DNA of 64,000 nt from Escallonia rubra (taxonomy: Eukaryota > Streptophyta > Magnoliopsida > Escalloniales > Escalloniaceae): the NCBI GenBank assembly GCA_033065855.1, contig JAVXUO010000983.1, positions 124,001-188,000 on the forward strand. The letters are read 5' to 3'. The notes below the pieces were generated by a model. That model was not told the DNA's origin and did not search any database. It saw only the letters and a list, made by a program, of their open reading frames with translations. Made by a program: the position numbers and the translations under genes. Positions 45,858-58,586 of the stretch are shown piece by piece (position 1 is the first letter of the stretch; each line of letters begins with the position of its first letter).

Positions 45858-48800
45858 TCACGTGGTAATGAAAGTCCAAAGTTTCTTTGTAATGGAGACT
45901 TCACCAGGATGCTCAACCTCCTCGTCATCGTCGTCGTCCTCCTCCTCTTTGTTCCCGACCCTATCTCCCCGAGGTGTTTCACTCCTGTACTCCTCGCTAC
46001 TGTACCCTCTGGCCTCTTCCCGTGTCCCATTCACCTCTTCGCTCAAATCCATATCATCAACTAACATGTCTGCTGCCCCAGCATCTGCTACAGTTTTAGC
46101 CTGATATAAAGTAAATCAAAGATGTCAGAAAATTTTATCCAAAGCTAACTTTGCACTCCTGGTAATAAGCGTAGCGTAGTGCAGTTGAGCTAATTTAAAA
46201 TGAACTTAGTATTTCCTGATTAAAAATTATTAAAACTAATTTTTCATGGTTAAAATCCAAAAGCACGTTGACTGATCAACACCACTTTACTAACTTCTTG
46301 CATTAAAAAATAGACGGAACATATTGAGACAAAAATAGAAAGGAAAAAAAAAAGAAAAAAAGAAGCCAAAGCCACATTATGTGCAAATAGGAGCTAATTA
46401 AAGCGCACAGATGCATGTTTACAGGAGAGGGGATGAAGAAAGTACCCTAAGAACTCCTTGTGATGAGGACTCATGGACATACACGGTGCTTTTTAATGCC
46501 TTGACGTGCATCAAGTGTGTACTCCAATCACCTTCACTGGCAACCCCGGTTGAAGGTGCGGGCACAGCATTAGACTCCAACATTCCTTCCCTCGTACCAC
46601 CTCCATCAGCAGCTTTCTCCATCTCATTGCTACGGCCTGCACCGTTTCCATTAGCAGCCACTGCGCTTGCACTAATAATACAAAAAAAAAGTTAAACAGA
46701 CTTATAATTGCCTCAAAAGAACAGTTAGAAACTGAAACTAAACCTACCCAAAAAGAAGGAAAGAAGGAAGAAAACGACAAATGGCGCAGCAAATGACCAC
46801 AACTACATAATAATTTCTTGGGGTCAAACACCTAATTTAAATTTCAACCCGGCAAGATTTTCACTGCATCACTCTGAAAGCTCATGAACTTAGAAAAACC
46901 ACCATCACCAAATTTATAGACTAGATTTTAGTACGGTAACTGCTCAAATAAAGGTAAGGGCTGGAGGTATCTTCTATGGGAAGCTTGCCATTAATTGATG
47001 TAGAGAAAAGTACTTACATTCTGGGTCGCCGGAGATTATATCGCTTTTCAACAGGAGTTTGTACCGCTGGGGCAACTTTTTGTCTCCTTTTCCTGCGTCC
47101 CCCAGCGGCAACAAAATCAGAATGTTCTTCACTGAATTCACCATCTTGTTCGCTTGCTGTGCTTTGACTTGCAGGCCCACGGTTCCGCTTTCTTCCATTT
47201 CTTGATGTTCCTTTGCCCACAAGACTGGACTCTCCCCGGCTTTCCTCATCTGTATACATAACATTCTCTGCGACACCATTAATATGCTCGCCTTCATTCT
47301 GTTGAAGAGCATTGGCTTCTGCAACAACTGCCTTCACAGAGCGTGTTCTACTAACTCTAGCCCTCCCTTTCTTACCAGGTTTGCGCAAGCTCATCTTCAA
47401 GTCAGAAGGCTGGGAATTTTTCATGATATCACTTGCTCTACCGATCTTGCTCTGATCATCAATAGCTGATGGTTCTAGCTCGGCTCCCACCTCTCTAATA
47501 CTGTTGTCAGATTGAATCCTCTCAACATCAAAAGAATCAGTTGCAATCCCTAAGGACGGATCTGGTTCACCTTCTGTGCGTGATCCTTTAGGCGGTTCTA
47601 AAAGCAAATGCTTTCCGGGCAAGGGTGCTGCCCTTGCCCGATTATAAGCAGTGTGTTCATTCTTTTTGCCTGGTGAGAATACAAAAATGTTTTTGCATCT
47701 CTGAAGCAAAGACATTGCTCCACTTTCACCAGACACTGGAGATTTTGAACTAACAGGTGGGGATATCCCACTATTTGGCCTCTCAGGAGTAGCATGGATA
47801 GCTTCCTTCAAATAGTCATCAGCTAGCTTTGGCAGCGGAAGGGAATCTGCATTACCAATTTCAGTTAGAGACTGAAGATCAGAGAGAACAAACTCACAAG
47901 TTGCATCTCCACAGTTCTTGCAACCCTTGTGTTTATCAACAAATGCTACGAAACGCTCCCTTTCCTTCAAGAAATGTTCCCGCTGCTCCTTCAACTTCCT
48001 GCTAAGGTCAACAAGCACATCAATATCCTTTCGCATTTCAAGCTGCTGCCCCTCAAGATGCTTCTGGTTCGCAGATATTTCCTGCTTCTCTTTTTCTATA
48101 CGAAGTCTTTCGAGTTCCATCTCCTTCGTTTCTTGGCGGGCCGCTTCTCTATCGTGATTAATGTTATGAAGTTCTCTTTCTCTCTCTTCCTCGAATAGCT
48201 TCTCCTTCTCAAGCAAATGGTTCTCCATCTCCTCCTTCCTACTCCGGAATTCAGTCTCAAGTTCTCTTTTCCTATGTTCCAAATCTTGAAGCATTTGGCT
48301 TTTCTCACTCTGAATATTTTCAGCCATAGCCGACTTCTCATGCTCCATGAGTTCTGCAAATGAATCTTTAGCCTGTTTAAGAGCTTCCAACTCCCTCTGC
48401 ACGTAACCCTGAGTTTCCACTTTCTCATTGTTTAACCTTTCCTCTTCAGCTCGTTTCAGTTTTTCTAGTTTCTCCTTCTGTTCAGTGACATACTCCAATT
48501 CCTTCTTTGTCTCGGCTCTTTTCTCATCCAACTCTTCCCACTCTTTCTCAAACTTCTCCCTCTCCTGTTTCAAATCTTCGCTTTCCCTAGAAAGCAGTTC
48601 CCTCTGGACTCCACACCTGTCTATCTCCTGTTTCAGTTGTGACTGCAAGCGGGTATGTTCAGACCTTTCGTCTTCGGTTAATTTAAGCCGCTCCCTCTCT
48701 TCAACTAAAATCAGTCGTTGTTCTTCAATGTCAGCCCTTAATTTCTCAAGCTCAACCTTGAGGCTTAGCAAATTCTCCTTATCAGATAACAACTGTTTCT

Positions 48801-51800
48801 TTTCATTGCCCAAATTTTTCTCCTCGACTCTAAGTGACTTCTCTCTTTCCTTAAACGCTTTTATTTTCGAATCGAAGTCCTTCTCTTTCTCCTTAACTTT
48901 CTCAGCTTTCTTTTCCAATGCTTGTTCCCGTTTTGCAATTTTCTCCTCGGCATGGTTGACTTCAATTTCCTTCTTCTCCACCTCAAATACCTTGCTCTTT
49001 AAGTCTTCATCCACAGTTTTCCTCTTCTGGTCCATTTCCAACTCAAAATCTTGCTTCTTTGCATCCAGGATGGTGTTGTGTTCATCCAAAAGTTTCTGAA
49101 TCTCAACCTGTCAATGTTAAACAAAAGCAAAAGAAGTATGTTAACAATTTTAGTCAGGGCGGCATTCCCACATTTCGTGTTATCTAGTATATGCATTAGA
49201 AAAAGAACCTAGTTATAACTCAACGTGTAAATCCACTTTAATCCAGCTAATCACCAGACAAGCTAACTGAAAGCAGAATTTAGCTTAAAGTTGTAGTTTA
49301 CTTCAAAACATATTACTTCACTAAAAGGGCTTAGTAAATTTTGTATTTAACTGGCATTCTATATTCAATGTGTCATAACAAATCTTCAGGTCCTACCCCG
49401 ATCTGCAATACGGTTAAAAAGGCAGTGAACCATATCAAAGAAATCCGCTTTCTCTAAGCTATAAAACGGAAAGGAAGGATGGTCATAGATCAGCTTTAGC
49501 ATTAAATGTAGTTAACCATATTAGAACAAAGCTTGGAGGAATTGCTTCCTTCCAAATTTCTCAAACAGACCCTCTCTTTTCAATTAAATAAGAGACAAAC
49601 AAGAATACACAAAGAAAAGAAAGAAAAAAGAGGACATGAGGCAAGGGTTGAAGGAGAAGGAAAACAACAAAAATGATATTAAACAATCAACAAGCAAAAA
49701 AAAAAATAAGTGGAAATCGCCGGTAAGCATATCTAGAGAGTCAGCACCGCCTAAGAGTTGGGGGAACAAATACTGTTCAATATTTATATGATCCACAAAT
49801 GTACAAAAGCGATTGAATCCCATGTGTGTAAGCTGATGTCGGTGGGTGGGTGGGTGAGAGAGAGAGAGAGAGAGGAGGAGGAGGGAGGGGTGGGGGGATT
49901 CTTAAATCAATCAACTTGTTAACCTATAAGTGCTGTGACGTGTAAGGACTCACTTGTTCCCTGGCATTAAGCTTTTCCTCCAGTTCAAGTAATTCCTTCT
50001 CTTTCATCTCTAATCTATTTCTCATAATATCAGCTTCCTGCATCAGAAAACTGTATCAATTAAAATGCACATATCAAATAGAAACTTAATAGTGTCCCAT
50101 ATAGAGAGACGCGTACCTTCTCTTTAAGAGTCAGGTTGGCTATCCTGCTGCTTATATCATCTTCTTTCTTTTTCAAGGATGAATTAGCAAGATCAATCTT
50201 CTTCTGTGCCTCTTCAAGGTCAGCCTGTTTCTGTTTGAATATCCTATCGTTCTCATTTGCCCTCTCCTCTCTTTGGTTGAGCGATCTTCGCATCTCTGCC
50301 AGCCTCTCTTCTCCCTCTTGTAATTTTCTTTCCCATTCTCGCAAATCTTCCCTCTGTTTAGACAGTCTCTCCTCGTGCACTTCTCGCCTAAGGGCAATAA
50401 GGAAAACATTATAATGAAAATTTTTATCTGGTCTGCAAACTATATAATCATTATCAGACTAATCCGATAGGAAAAAAACAAGATTATGACGTCCTGAGCA
50501 TACTCTGAATTAAATGATAAACGTTCCCTTCGAAGTGCATTTTCTCGATCCTCCACTTCACGTGACTTCCTCTCAATTTCTGAACTGTTTCGGCTCACCT
50601 CAGCAAGCTTGGCATCAGCAGCACGTAGCTTTGCTTCTACCTCCAATGATTTGTCTTCAATACTAGCCGTCAATGCATTTGCTTCAGCCAATTTCAAATC
50701 AGCTGTGAACTTGATTTCTGCATATTCTGAGCGCATCTCACGCAATGCCTTCTCCAACTGAAGCAACCACAAAACCACTTATTCCCAGGAAATAAACAAT
50801 AATACAGGATATATATTTCAAATAAGAGATTCTAAAAAATATATACAACGACAAATCCCTCGTAAATCTGTCCCTATAAGGAGTAGTGCTGAGGTCATAT
50901 ATGTATTACTTCTCCTGGAGTTACTTAACAAACCAGACAAATAATCTCTTTTTGTAATCTAGGATAAGCATCTCCATAGACAGTTCTATACCATTTGACC
51001 TGGATGCATATGATGGCATTGTTTTTTCTTTCCCCTCGTGAGTAAAAAAAAAAATCAACTATGTTAGCTCTCCACTCATTAAGTGATTCTTCTAAGACCA
51101 TTAACACAGGCAATATAACACTATTTCCATGCTCAATTATCTTACTCCTGTCAAGCATATACACAAGATGCAAAAACATGCCAAACAGTGTATGATTTTT
51201 CTGACAGTATTGGAGAGGAACACAAGGAACAGGCACACAGATGAAGGATGTCCACATCATCAACCCCGATGAAAAATAATCCCATCATTACCATGTCGAA
51301 GTTAAAGAAACTATAAAAATTCACTATGTCGGGAACACGACGCCCGCAGAACAATGCATAATAATAGAAACATATTCTGTAATTTTGTTCTACATAGTGT
51401 TTTGAGTGGGCATAACAGAGCAAAAGCAGAGAGAGAGAGAGGAAGGAAGACAGATAAAGATCCAACGTATTGTACCTTCCTGCTATATTTCCCTACCTGC
51501 TCCCTTACATGGTTCCAAATATTCAAGTGTTCAGTTGTGCGATAGCATAACCACAGAAACATCAAATCAAAACCTTGAAAACTGTGTAGAACATATTGGA
51601 ATATGTATGTCATGGTACACAAAACTGCGTAGAATATCTTGGATGTGTATGTCATGCTTGGCTTGTAGTATATAATAGCCATATATATTAACTAATACTA
51701 GCCTTCCGAAAGAGAGTTGCACAAAATTTTTGAAACATGAAAACCAAAACACACACGCTCTCCCTTAATCTTCCTTTCAGATGTATGAATGTCCAACATA

Positions 51801-53876
51801 TTTACTGTCTCCCCCAATATGTCATCAATAAGAGATTAATAAGTTTCAAACTATAACCGATTATTGATGGTTTCATAAGCACCTCAAGGAGACAACTGAA
51901 ATTTCACCGTAGCCATTCATTTAGGAGGCATGTTAATCCATCAAACATTCACATTGCTTAAAAGTGACATATAACTAATCATCATGAACATCGTAATATG
52001 TAAAGGTACTGTTAGATACTTTAAAATACTCATTCCAAAAATAAAATAAATTTAAGACAGTTCATTCTTTTTTCCGACAAAAAAGGATTCCCTGTTTCAC
52101 AATATCAATCCATAGAACGGCAAACATAATAGTCCTTCTAATATCAAAGTCAAGTCTACTAGCAACAAACAAACCTCTGTACCTTGCAATAGTCCCTATA
52201 ATAGCACTGACTATTAATAATAACCACAGCTGATACCATAAGCAGGAAATGAATAAGAAAAGAGAGGGATAAAGGATGAAACTGAAAAATAGGAGTCATA
52301 CATCGAGGACGCACTGCTTCTCGACGCCCAATGCCTTCCTCAGGTTCTCTTCACGCTTCTCCACCTGAGATATTGCAATTGAATGTGCCACTTGCTCTCG
52401 CTTAAGGGCATCCTTGGTTTCTTGTACTGCATGCGTAAGTTCATCATACTTGGAGGACCATTCTTTTTTCTCGATCAGGAGAAGGCCCATATTGTACTGG
52501 TATTCGAAAAGCTGCGCAGAAGGCAACCAATTGTGTAAATTCTCACAGAACACATCATATTCAACAGAAACCCCACCAAAAAAATAATAAATAAATAAAG
52601 CTGTAAAAGAGCCAAATTATGGAAAAGGGAACAAATAAACTCTCGCACACACAGACAGAGGTGCAATCATCGAGTTCTAATATTAGCCCTAATCAGTTTT
52701 ACAAGACATCGTAAAATTTGCAGTGTTCATCACGAATCTGAAGAAAAAGTAAAAACATCAAAATAATGAACTTTCCTCTCACAGCTCTCAACTCCAGAGA
52801 CAGCAGTCGTTGCCAAAAGTTCAACATGTTGTCCCATCCCAATAGCTGGAATTTTCCAATGGTAAATCTCAGCCCAATCCAGATAAATTACTACCATCAA
52901 GAAGTCTGGAGCTCTAGCAATGTTCTACTTCTCTGCAAACCAAATTCTTAGCTAATTGTACTCTAGCACAGCTTTCTTGATGACTAATAATATCTCTATC
53001 ATCCACTTCTGTATGACGCCCATATATCTAGAAAAAATTCATCGTAGTAACAAACATGAAATACCAAGTTCCCTTGAGGATACTTGCCGCAATGATATAA
53101 ACTAACTTTCAGGCCTACAAAAGAACACTCCAACGATTTAGATAAGAACAACTTTGACCAATTCCTAGAGGGGAATACATACAGCCAGTAAGAACCCGCC
53201 AAGATTACAAAACATGAACACTTTTTTATTTTATTTTAAGGATAGCACATAAAAACTATACACAGTGAGTAACCAACTTTACAACCTTGAAATTTTGAAC
53301 TTCTCTTATAAGGGAAAAAATTACAATTGAGAACGCCGATGATTTGGGCATAATTACTGAACACAATTAATAACCAACAGTATAGCCCTGAAGTTGATCT
53401 TTTCATCAGGGGCAAAATTACAGCCAGTAAGAACCCATCAAGATCACAAATGAAGAACGCCAACAAAACATGTAATAAATATCTAAATACAATTAATACC
53501 CACCAGTACAACCCTAAAACTTTAATCATTTCTTATCAACGCAAAATTTCAACCAATAAGAACCCATCAAAACAAGTTAATTCCATAATAAAAAAATACC
53601 CAACAAAACAAAACCCCGAAATTTAACCTATGATTACTCACTAACCTCGTTCTCGAGCTTCAAAACCTTGTCAACCAACCCTTCCTGGCCCATACTCCCG
53701 CCGCCGCTCTCGCCTAACATACCCGTGGCCGGCGTCGCCGATTCGAGTAATTTGACACCCTTGCCCTTCGTGCCCGCCTCGCCATTCCTAGGCTCCGACC
53801 CCGACCCGGACCCGTTCTTCTGGCCTGACCAACCCGCCGGCGTGAGCGACCAGCCCTTCCTCTGCGGCGTAAACAT
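45858..53876 (-). CDS. CRWN1: CRWN1/LINC1-like nuclear lamina coiled-coil protein (NMCP type)
   Basis: Plant lamin-like protein of the nuclear periphery that sets nuclear size and shape and helps organise heterochromatin (family knowledge). Minus-strand exons: 53876-53646, 52511-52302, 50757-50504, 50387-50117, 50037-49954, 49107-47018, 46671-46446, 46100-45858, all in phase, 1202 residues (Arabidopsis CRWN1 is about 1130). The N-terminus [10 protein letters not shown] is the conserved NMCP head motif. A very long coiled coil follows ([56 protein letters not shown]). The tail has [17 protein letters not shown], basic nuclear-localisation clusters ([15 protein letters not shown]), RYNLRRPR, an acidic patch and the conserved end [18 protein letters not shown]. 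The ATG at 53876 was preferred to the TTG just before it. The donor GA|GTATGC ending exon 3 was chosen because it restores the family sequence [17 protein letters not shown]. Confidence 0.94.
49855..49876. repeat. (GA)n microsatellite
   Basis: Short GA repeat next to GGGTGGGTGGGTG sequence in a CRWN1 intron. Confidence 0.85.
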
Positions 53877-54088
53877 CAAAAAGTTCCCCCAAAAAGTCCC
53901 TCGCGACTCCTGACACTAATCACAGATCCAAAATTCACCGTCATAAAATCGCAACAGACCCTGGCAAATTCAAGCAGTGGTTGCCTGAAAGACAGGAAGA
54001 GAAACCCTAGCCGGACGTGAAAAGAGGCCACAAATTCCGGCTAAAAAGAGCGGTTGGAGTCCGGTAACGGATAATAAAACCGACCTTT

Positions 54089-54109
54089 TTCTCTCTCTCT
54101 CTCTCTCTC
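54089..54109. repeat. (CT)n tract in the CRWN1 leader/promoter
   Basis: About nine CT repeats roughly 215 bases upstream of the CRWN1 start codon; on the transcribed strand this is a GA tract. GA/CT repeats are common in plant core promoters and 5' UTRs. Position suggests the leader or core promoter. Confidence 0.75.
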
Positions 54110-56887
54110 GGCTTTTTACAGAACAGAACCTCCTTTCGTGCCTTAGCGCGGATCGCTCACGTTCTTTCTTTTATTTTTTAATATTATTATTATCACTTTA
54201 GTGGTCCGACAGGAATTTTAGTGCAGTATTTGACTTTATTGCCCTCGGTTTTGTCATGCTGAATGCCGTTAAAGTAGGGTGTTTTGGGGAAAGCGCATGG
54301 TCTGGCGGCCTTTGTTAGAACGTGGGTGTTTGGGGAAGTTTCCCTTTTGACAAAATCTGCCCAAAAGGGCGAGGAGTTTTCTGGAAGTGGGGAGAGTGGA
54401 TGGCAGGGTAAATTGGGAGAGATCCGGGGGTTCTTTGGTAAACTTGTGATTCAAAGGAGATGGGGATAGGAATATGCCCAAGTGAAATGACACACGCTCC
54501 ATGTGCGAGCGTGCGTGTGTGTGTGTGTGAGAGAGAGAGTTGTGAGTTGTTTTTTCAATTATTACTAATTTTTGTAAGCTTTGGGAATGAGGCGAGTAGC
54601 GAGAGAGAGAGAGAGAGGGCTGGGGGGGTGTTGAAGATAAGCATTACTCACTTTTGTCCTTTGTCTCTTTAAGCTGACACCATGGGCGTGTTGCACACAA
54701 ATTTCAGTCAAAGGCACCTACAAATTTCGTTTGGTGACATTTTTTCTTCTTGTTACAAAATATTTTTTTTTATTATACCGATTGCGGTCAAAAAATTTCA
54801 TACCGTTAAATTCTAACCATTTTTAATGGTGCATGAAAAAAGGAACAGACCGGTAAGTATTACGCTATAACTTTAATCTCGGGTTAGTTTGACTAGACTC
54901 TTAGAACTATGCTGAAGAATATTTCACATTGTTAAGCTCGATTAGTAAAAAGCGATATTTTTTGTCTTTTTCAAATCAAAGGGAGTACTTCTAATCGCAT
55001 ACCACCATTACTGAAACATGTTTTCTCTTGCACAACAACAAAAGTGGAGCACCCGCATATCGATATGGCAAGCTAATAGACACTGCATATGAAATGATTT
55101 AACGGTGGGCTGTCAATCTCTCGTTGGGAGATGCTTCTAAACCGTCACGTACGATGTCCACGCTGATGATCCTATTATTCTAAAAAAGATCGCCTACAAA
55201 CAAATTTTACTTACTTGTTGATAGGATCGTCAATGGTGCCTTCAAAGTCAATTACAAAACTCTTTACAATCCTATCTAATACACGAGCGATGTGCATTTA
55301 AAATTATCAAGTACGTTACGTGGTATCCTACAATCCACCACAGTTAGGGCACTGGGCCTTAACTGGCACACGTCTAGCATCCCAACGTCTGGCTTTTTAA
55401 CGCTGCGTCAGTACCACCGTGATACCTTCACTCTCAGCTTGATTAAAATGGTGTTTGCATCGCTAGTTCATCGACATCATCACCTATAAAGATAACGTCA
55501 AGAAATCTTAGTTTAACACTGTGGTCATCTGAAGATGCATTCTTACCTAAACTTCATGCGAATGTGAAATTGAAAGTATCCCTTTTTTTTTAAGGTACAA
55601 GATATATTAAGCAAATGTGGTTATGTGCAATTCTCTGTTGTAAGCATTCATTCTCATTCCTCGTTCATGTCTGAAAGGTTTTGTTGAAAGAGATGCGTGG
55701 AAGGCGATTAGCAAAATTGATATTGCAAAATACAGCGAAGATTTTATCATAGAGGTTCAACAAGTTTATTCAATGATTACAACAAAACCTCAAATGAAAA
55801 GGTTTTCAAAATCACTAAAGTAATCATAGATTCAAGTCATCCTATTATCTGCAAAATTTCTCTTGGTACATGTAGATCTCATTTCAACAAAGCTCCTATA
55901 TTGCCATCAAATGAACTTTAACAAAACAGTTTCTTCGTTGTCCATCTTAGTGACTATGCAATCCATTCCTTAAACCTTGTTCACATTGTTTCTCCTTGTT
56001 TCTGTTTGATAATCGACACTAATGCATGATTGATGGTGCAACAAAATAGGCTTGAAAACGGGCAATGTATTGCATACTTGGCAGATGCAACGACAAACAA
56101 GTACTTCGCCTCGGCTTACGGGCAGACAATGTGATGGTTCATAAAGGAACGATCTTTCAACCACGGCCACAGGTGAACATGCATTCGTGTTGGCATGTAT
56201 TATTTTTTCAAATTTTTTTTTTGGTTCAACTGAATGTATTATTTTTTCATAGCAGTTAGAAGGTGTTAGGTTACCATACGCTCTAAAAACTTAAGCTGTT
56301 AGAGAATGTGTACAACACTCTCCGTCACGTGCAAGCCCCCCGATTGCATGTGAAGAGACTAATAAAGGTGTATCACTACTAAGCGCACAAATAAAACTAA
56401 GTGCAGATTGCACTATAATAAAGGGGGGCCAATATGCAAGCAGGAAGAATCAAACACAATAGACCTTACGAAACCAAAGCTTTGATACCATGTTAAATTA
56501 TCATATATTCTAAAAGTTTATGTTGTTAGTGAATGAGTCTAACGTTGCGTCTTATTTCAAACAGGCTTGAACAACATATCAACAAAAATTCTCTATAAAT
56601 TAACGATTTTCGAAGAATTTAGATAGTCTAAGACATCTTTTATACGAATTTTAACAATGGGGTAGCGCAGGGAAACATGTTTTACAAGTTCAACCGGGAT
56701 TTCACATTAAGGATTACATGGCTTGCAACAAGCTAACGATCAAAATGAATATCGCCCTCACCTTTAGTCGATAATCCCAAACTGATCGCGTGGACATTTC
56801 ATGGCGCTATTGTTAACAATGATATGACCGTCAGTCCAAAGGACTCACCCAAAGTCCACGATAGCATATCTTGTTTCCAAAACGTTA

Positions 56888-57203
56888 GGCCCCGTACGTT
56901 TACCATATTCGTTTTCTGTTTTTAGCAATGATGATGAAAAAGATTATTTTTTTGCGTACTTTTACCATTTTCTGTTTTCGTTTTGGATAAAATTACTCAA
57001 ATAGTAACAAAAAACTGAAAACACCTAAAATGTGTTTTCAGCTTTTTTCACTCAAACTTAACCCAATATAAGAAAAAATAGCTAATTTTTTTTTTGTGAA
57101 AATGATAAAAGTACAGGAACGGATTTTCAAACTGAATATGAAAATCATGAAAATGAAAACAGAAAATGAACACACAAAACAAATATGGTAAGCGAACGGG
57201 GCC
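56888..57203. mobile_element. Tourist-like (PIF/Harbinger) MITE, 316 bp
   Basis: The left end GGCCCCGTACGTTTACCATA and the inverted right end GGCCCCGTTCGCTTACCATA differ at two positions over 20 bp, and similarity continues into GTTTT-rich subterminal sequence. Both sides have TTA (56885-56887 and 57204-57206), the 3-bp duplication typical of PIF/Harbinger. There is no coding capacity, and the interior is AT-rich with TTTTC/GAAAA tracts. Confidence 0.85.
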
Positions 57204-57318
57204 TTAGTTATTCATAACAATTCAATGATCACCCGATTGCTCAAACTCAACTTTTGACATATCGTCCAACTATGTGAAACTATAGACATAAACTTCGATT
57301 GAAAATGTTACAGGATTA

Positions 57319-58270
57319 ATTGCATAAAATACCTTGTGGTTTGGACTTATTGCAAGAAGGCTCTCTATAATTAGAAAATTTACAAAGAAACATCTGAAGT
57401 CATTAAAGTGTTGCATCAGACAATTCCCGTAACAAAATGACGGAAATGTTAAATTGCCCATATATACAAACCATAATCTAGGTTTTTTTTTCTTTATATG
57501 GTGGCCTGTTTTTCCTTCTTTGCCGTCGGTCGTTCTCTATGGTTAGTCTGCAAGCACCCCCCGCTTTCGCTAGTGACCAGTGTTCCCTCCCTTTCTCCTT
57601 CCGTCCCGTCCCTTTCCTGTTGCCTTATCTGCTTACTCGCACCGGCCCTAATTAGGGCTTGGGCTTGTGGCGATGAAGGGCAGGCTGGTAATGACGGGAG
57701 GGCTTTAGGTCGGCGCATGTGATTGGAGTTGATGGAAAGGCTAGCGGCTGGGGCTGATGGCGGTGCAAGTGGTTCGGGTGATGACGAGTCTAGCGATGCA
57801 GAGTTTGCGGTAGGTGGCGGCAACACACTTGGCTTGGGTTAATTAAGGACTAGCGCGGTGGCATATGGTCATGGTTGATGGTCGGGGGCTGGGTGGTGGT
57901 AGGAATTGGGGATGGTGGTGGTGGTGGAAGGGGCTCAGTGGTGGCAGAAATTGCGACCTGGATTTTGGTTGAGGGTGGCGGCTAAGGTTTTGGCTGGTGA
58001 ATGTAGTGCTTAAGGTTAGGGTTTGGTTGGATTGGTGAAGAAACTGAGACTTGAGTGGGAGAGAAAAAAGAAAGAAAGGATATTTTAGTCTTTTTAATAT
58101 ATTAAATTCTATCAAAAATCTTAAGAGAGTGAAGGTCACGTTGTGTCAACTTGGAAGATTTATTTAATTATCGCAACAAAATTGGCACCCTAGGTGCCTC
58201 TTTGTAATTTTTGTAATTACAAGAGTCCTTTTGCAATAAGTTTAAACTACAAAAGTATTTTATACGCAAT
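57319..58270. mobile_element. Non-autonomous TIR element, about 950 bp
   Basis: The left end ATTGCATAAAATACCTTGTG and the inverted right end ATTGCGTATAAAATACTTTT align over about 80 bp with gaps, sharing ACTTATTGCAA(G/A)A(A/G)G and TTACAAAGA. I could not find a matching target duplication. The interior (57490-58060) is GC-rich relative to its flanks, with GGTGG-rich sequence like the other low-complexity TIR elements here. No transposase is present, and interior open frames are repetitive. Confidence 0.6.
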
Positions 58271-58586
58271 GTCAAAATATGGCTTCTGCAATTTTCTTTG
58301 GTTTTTGGACTTTATTTACTAGCTTTCTCATTTTATATACATTGATTGATTAACTATAATTTAGCTTGAGAAAATAGTCAGCTACAACAATTAACAACTC
58401 AGGAAAAAAAAGAAAAAAAAAAGAGGACGACATTTTCATTTGAAGGAGCCTTCCTTGACCGTTTCCTTCAGTAGTTGTCTCATCCCTTCTTCAAATTGAT
58501 CTCCGACGTCGGCATGCCGGATCTCACGAGACCTGCGAGTTAGAAATTGCCTTCGATTCACATAAAACCCTACTTTTACAAAACGC

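Larger units (their letters stand above)
53877..58586. other. Intergenic spacer between divergent CRWN1 and cytochrome b561 genes
   Basis: Begins with the CRWN1 leader and promoter (to about 54300). GT and GA microsatellites at 54508-54620 and AT-rich sequence follow, then a Tourist-like MITE (56888-57203) and a TIR element (57319-58270). The last 300 bases should hold the cytochrome b561 promoter and leader, without a clear TATA box. No further gene is supported. Confidence 0.5.

Noticed and set aside
48428..49099. 223-residue Ser/Phe-rich plus-strand frame
   Set aside because: It is the antisense shadow of the CRWN1 coiled coil (GAA/AAG codons reversed).
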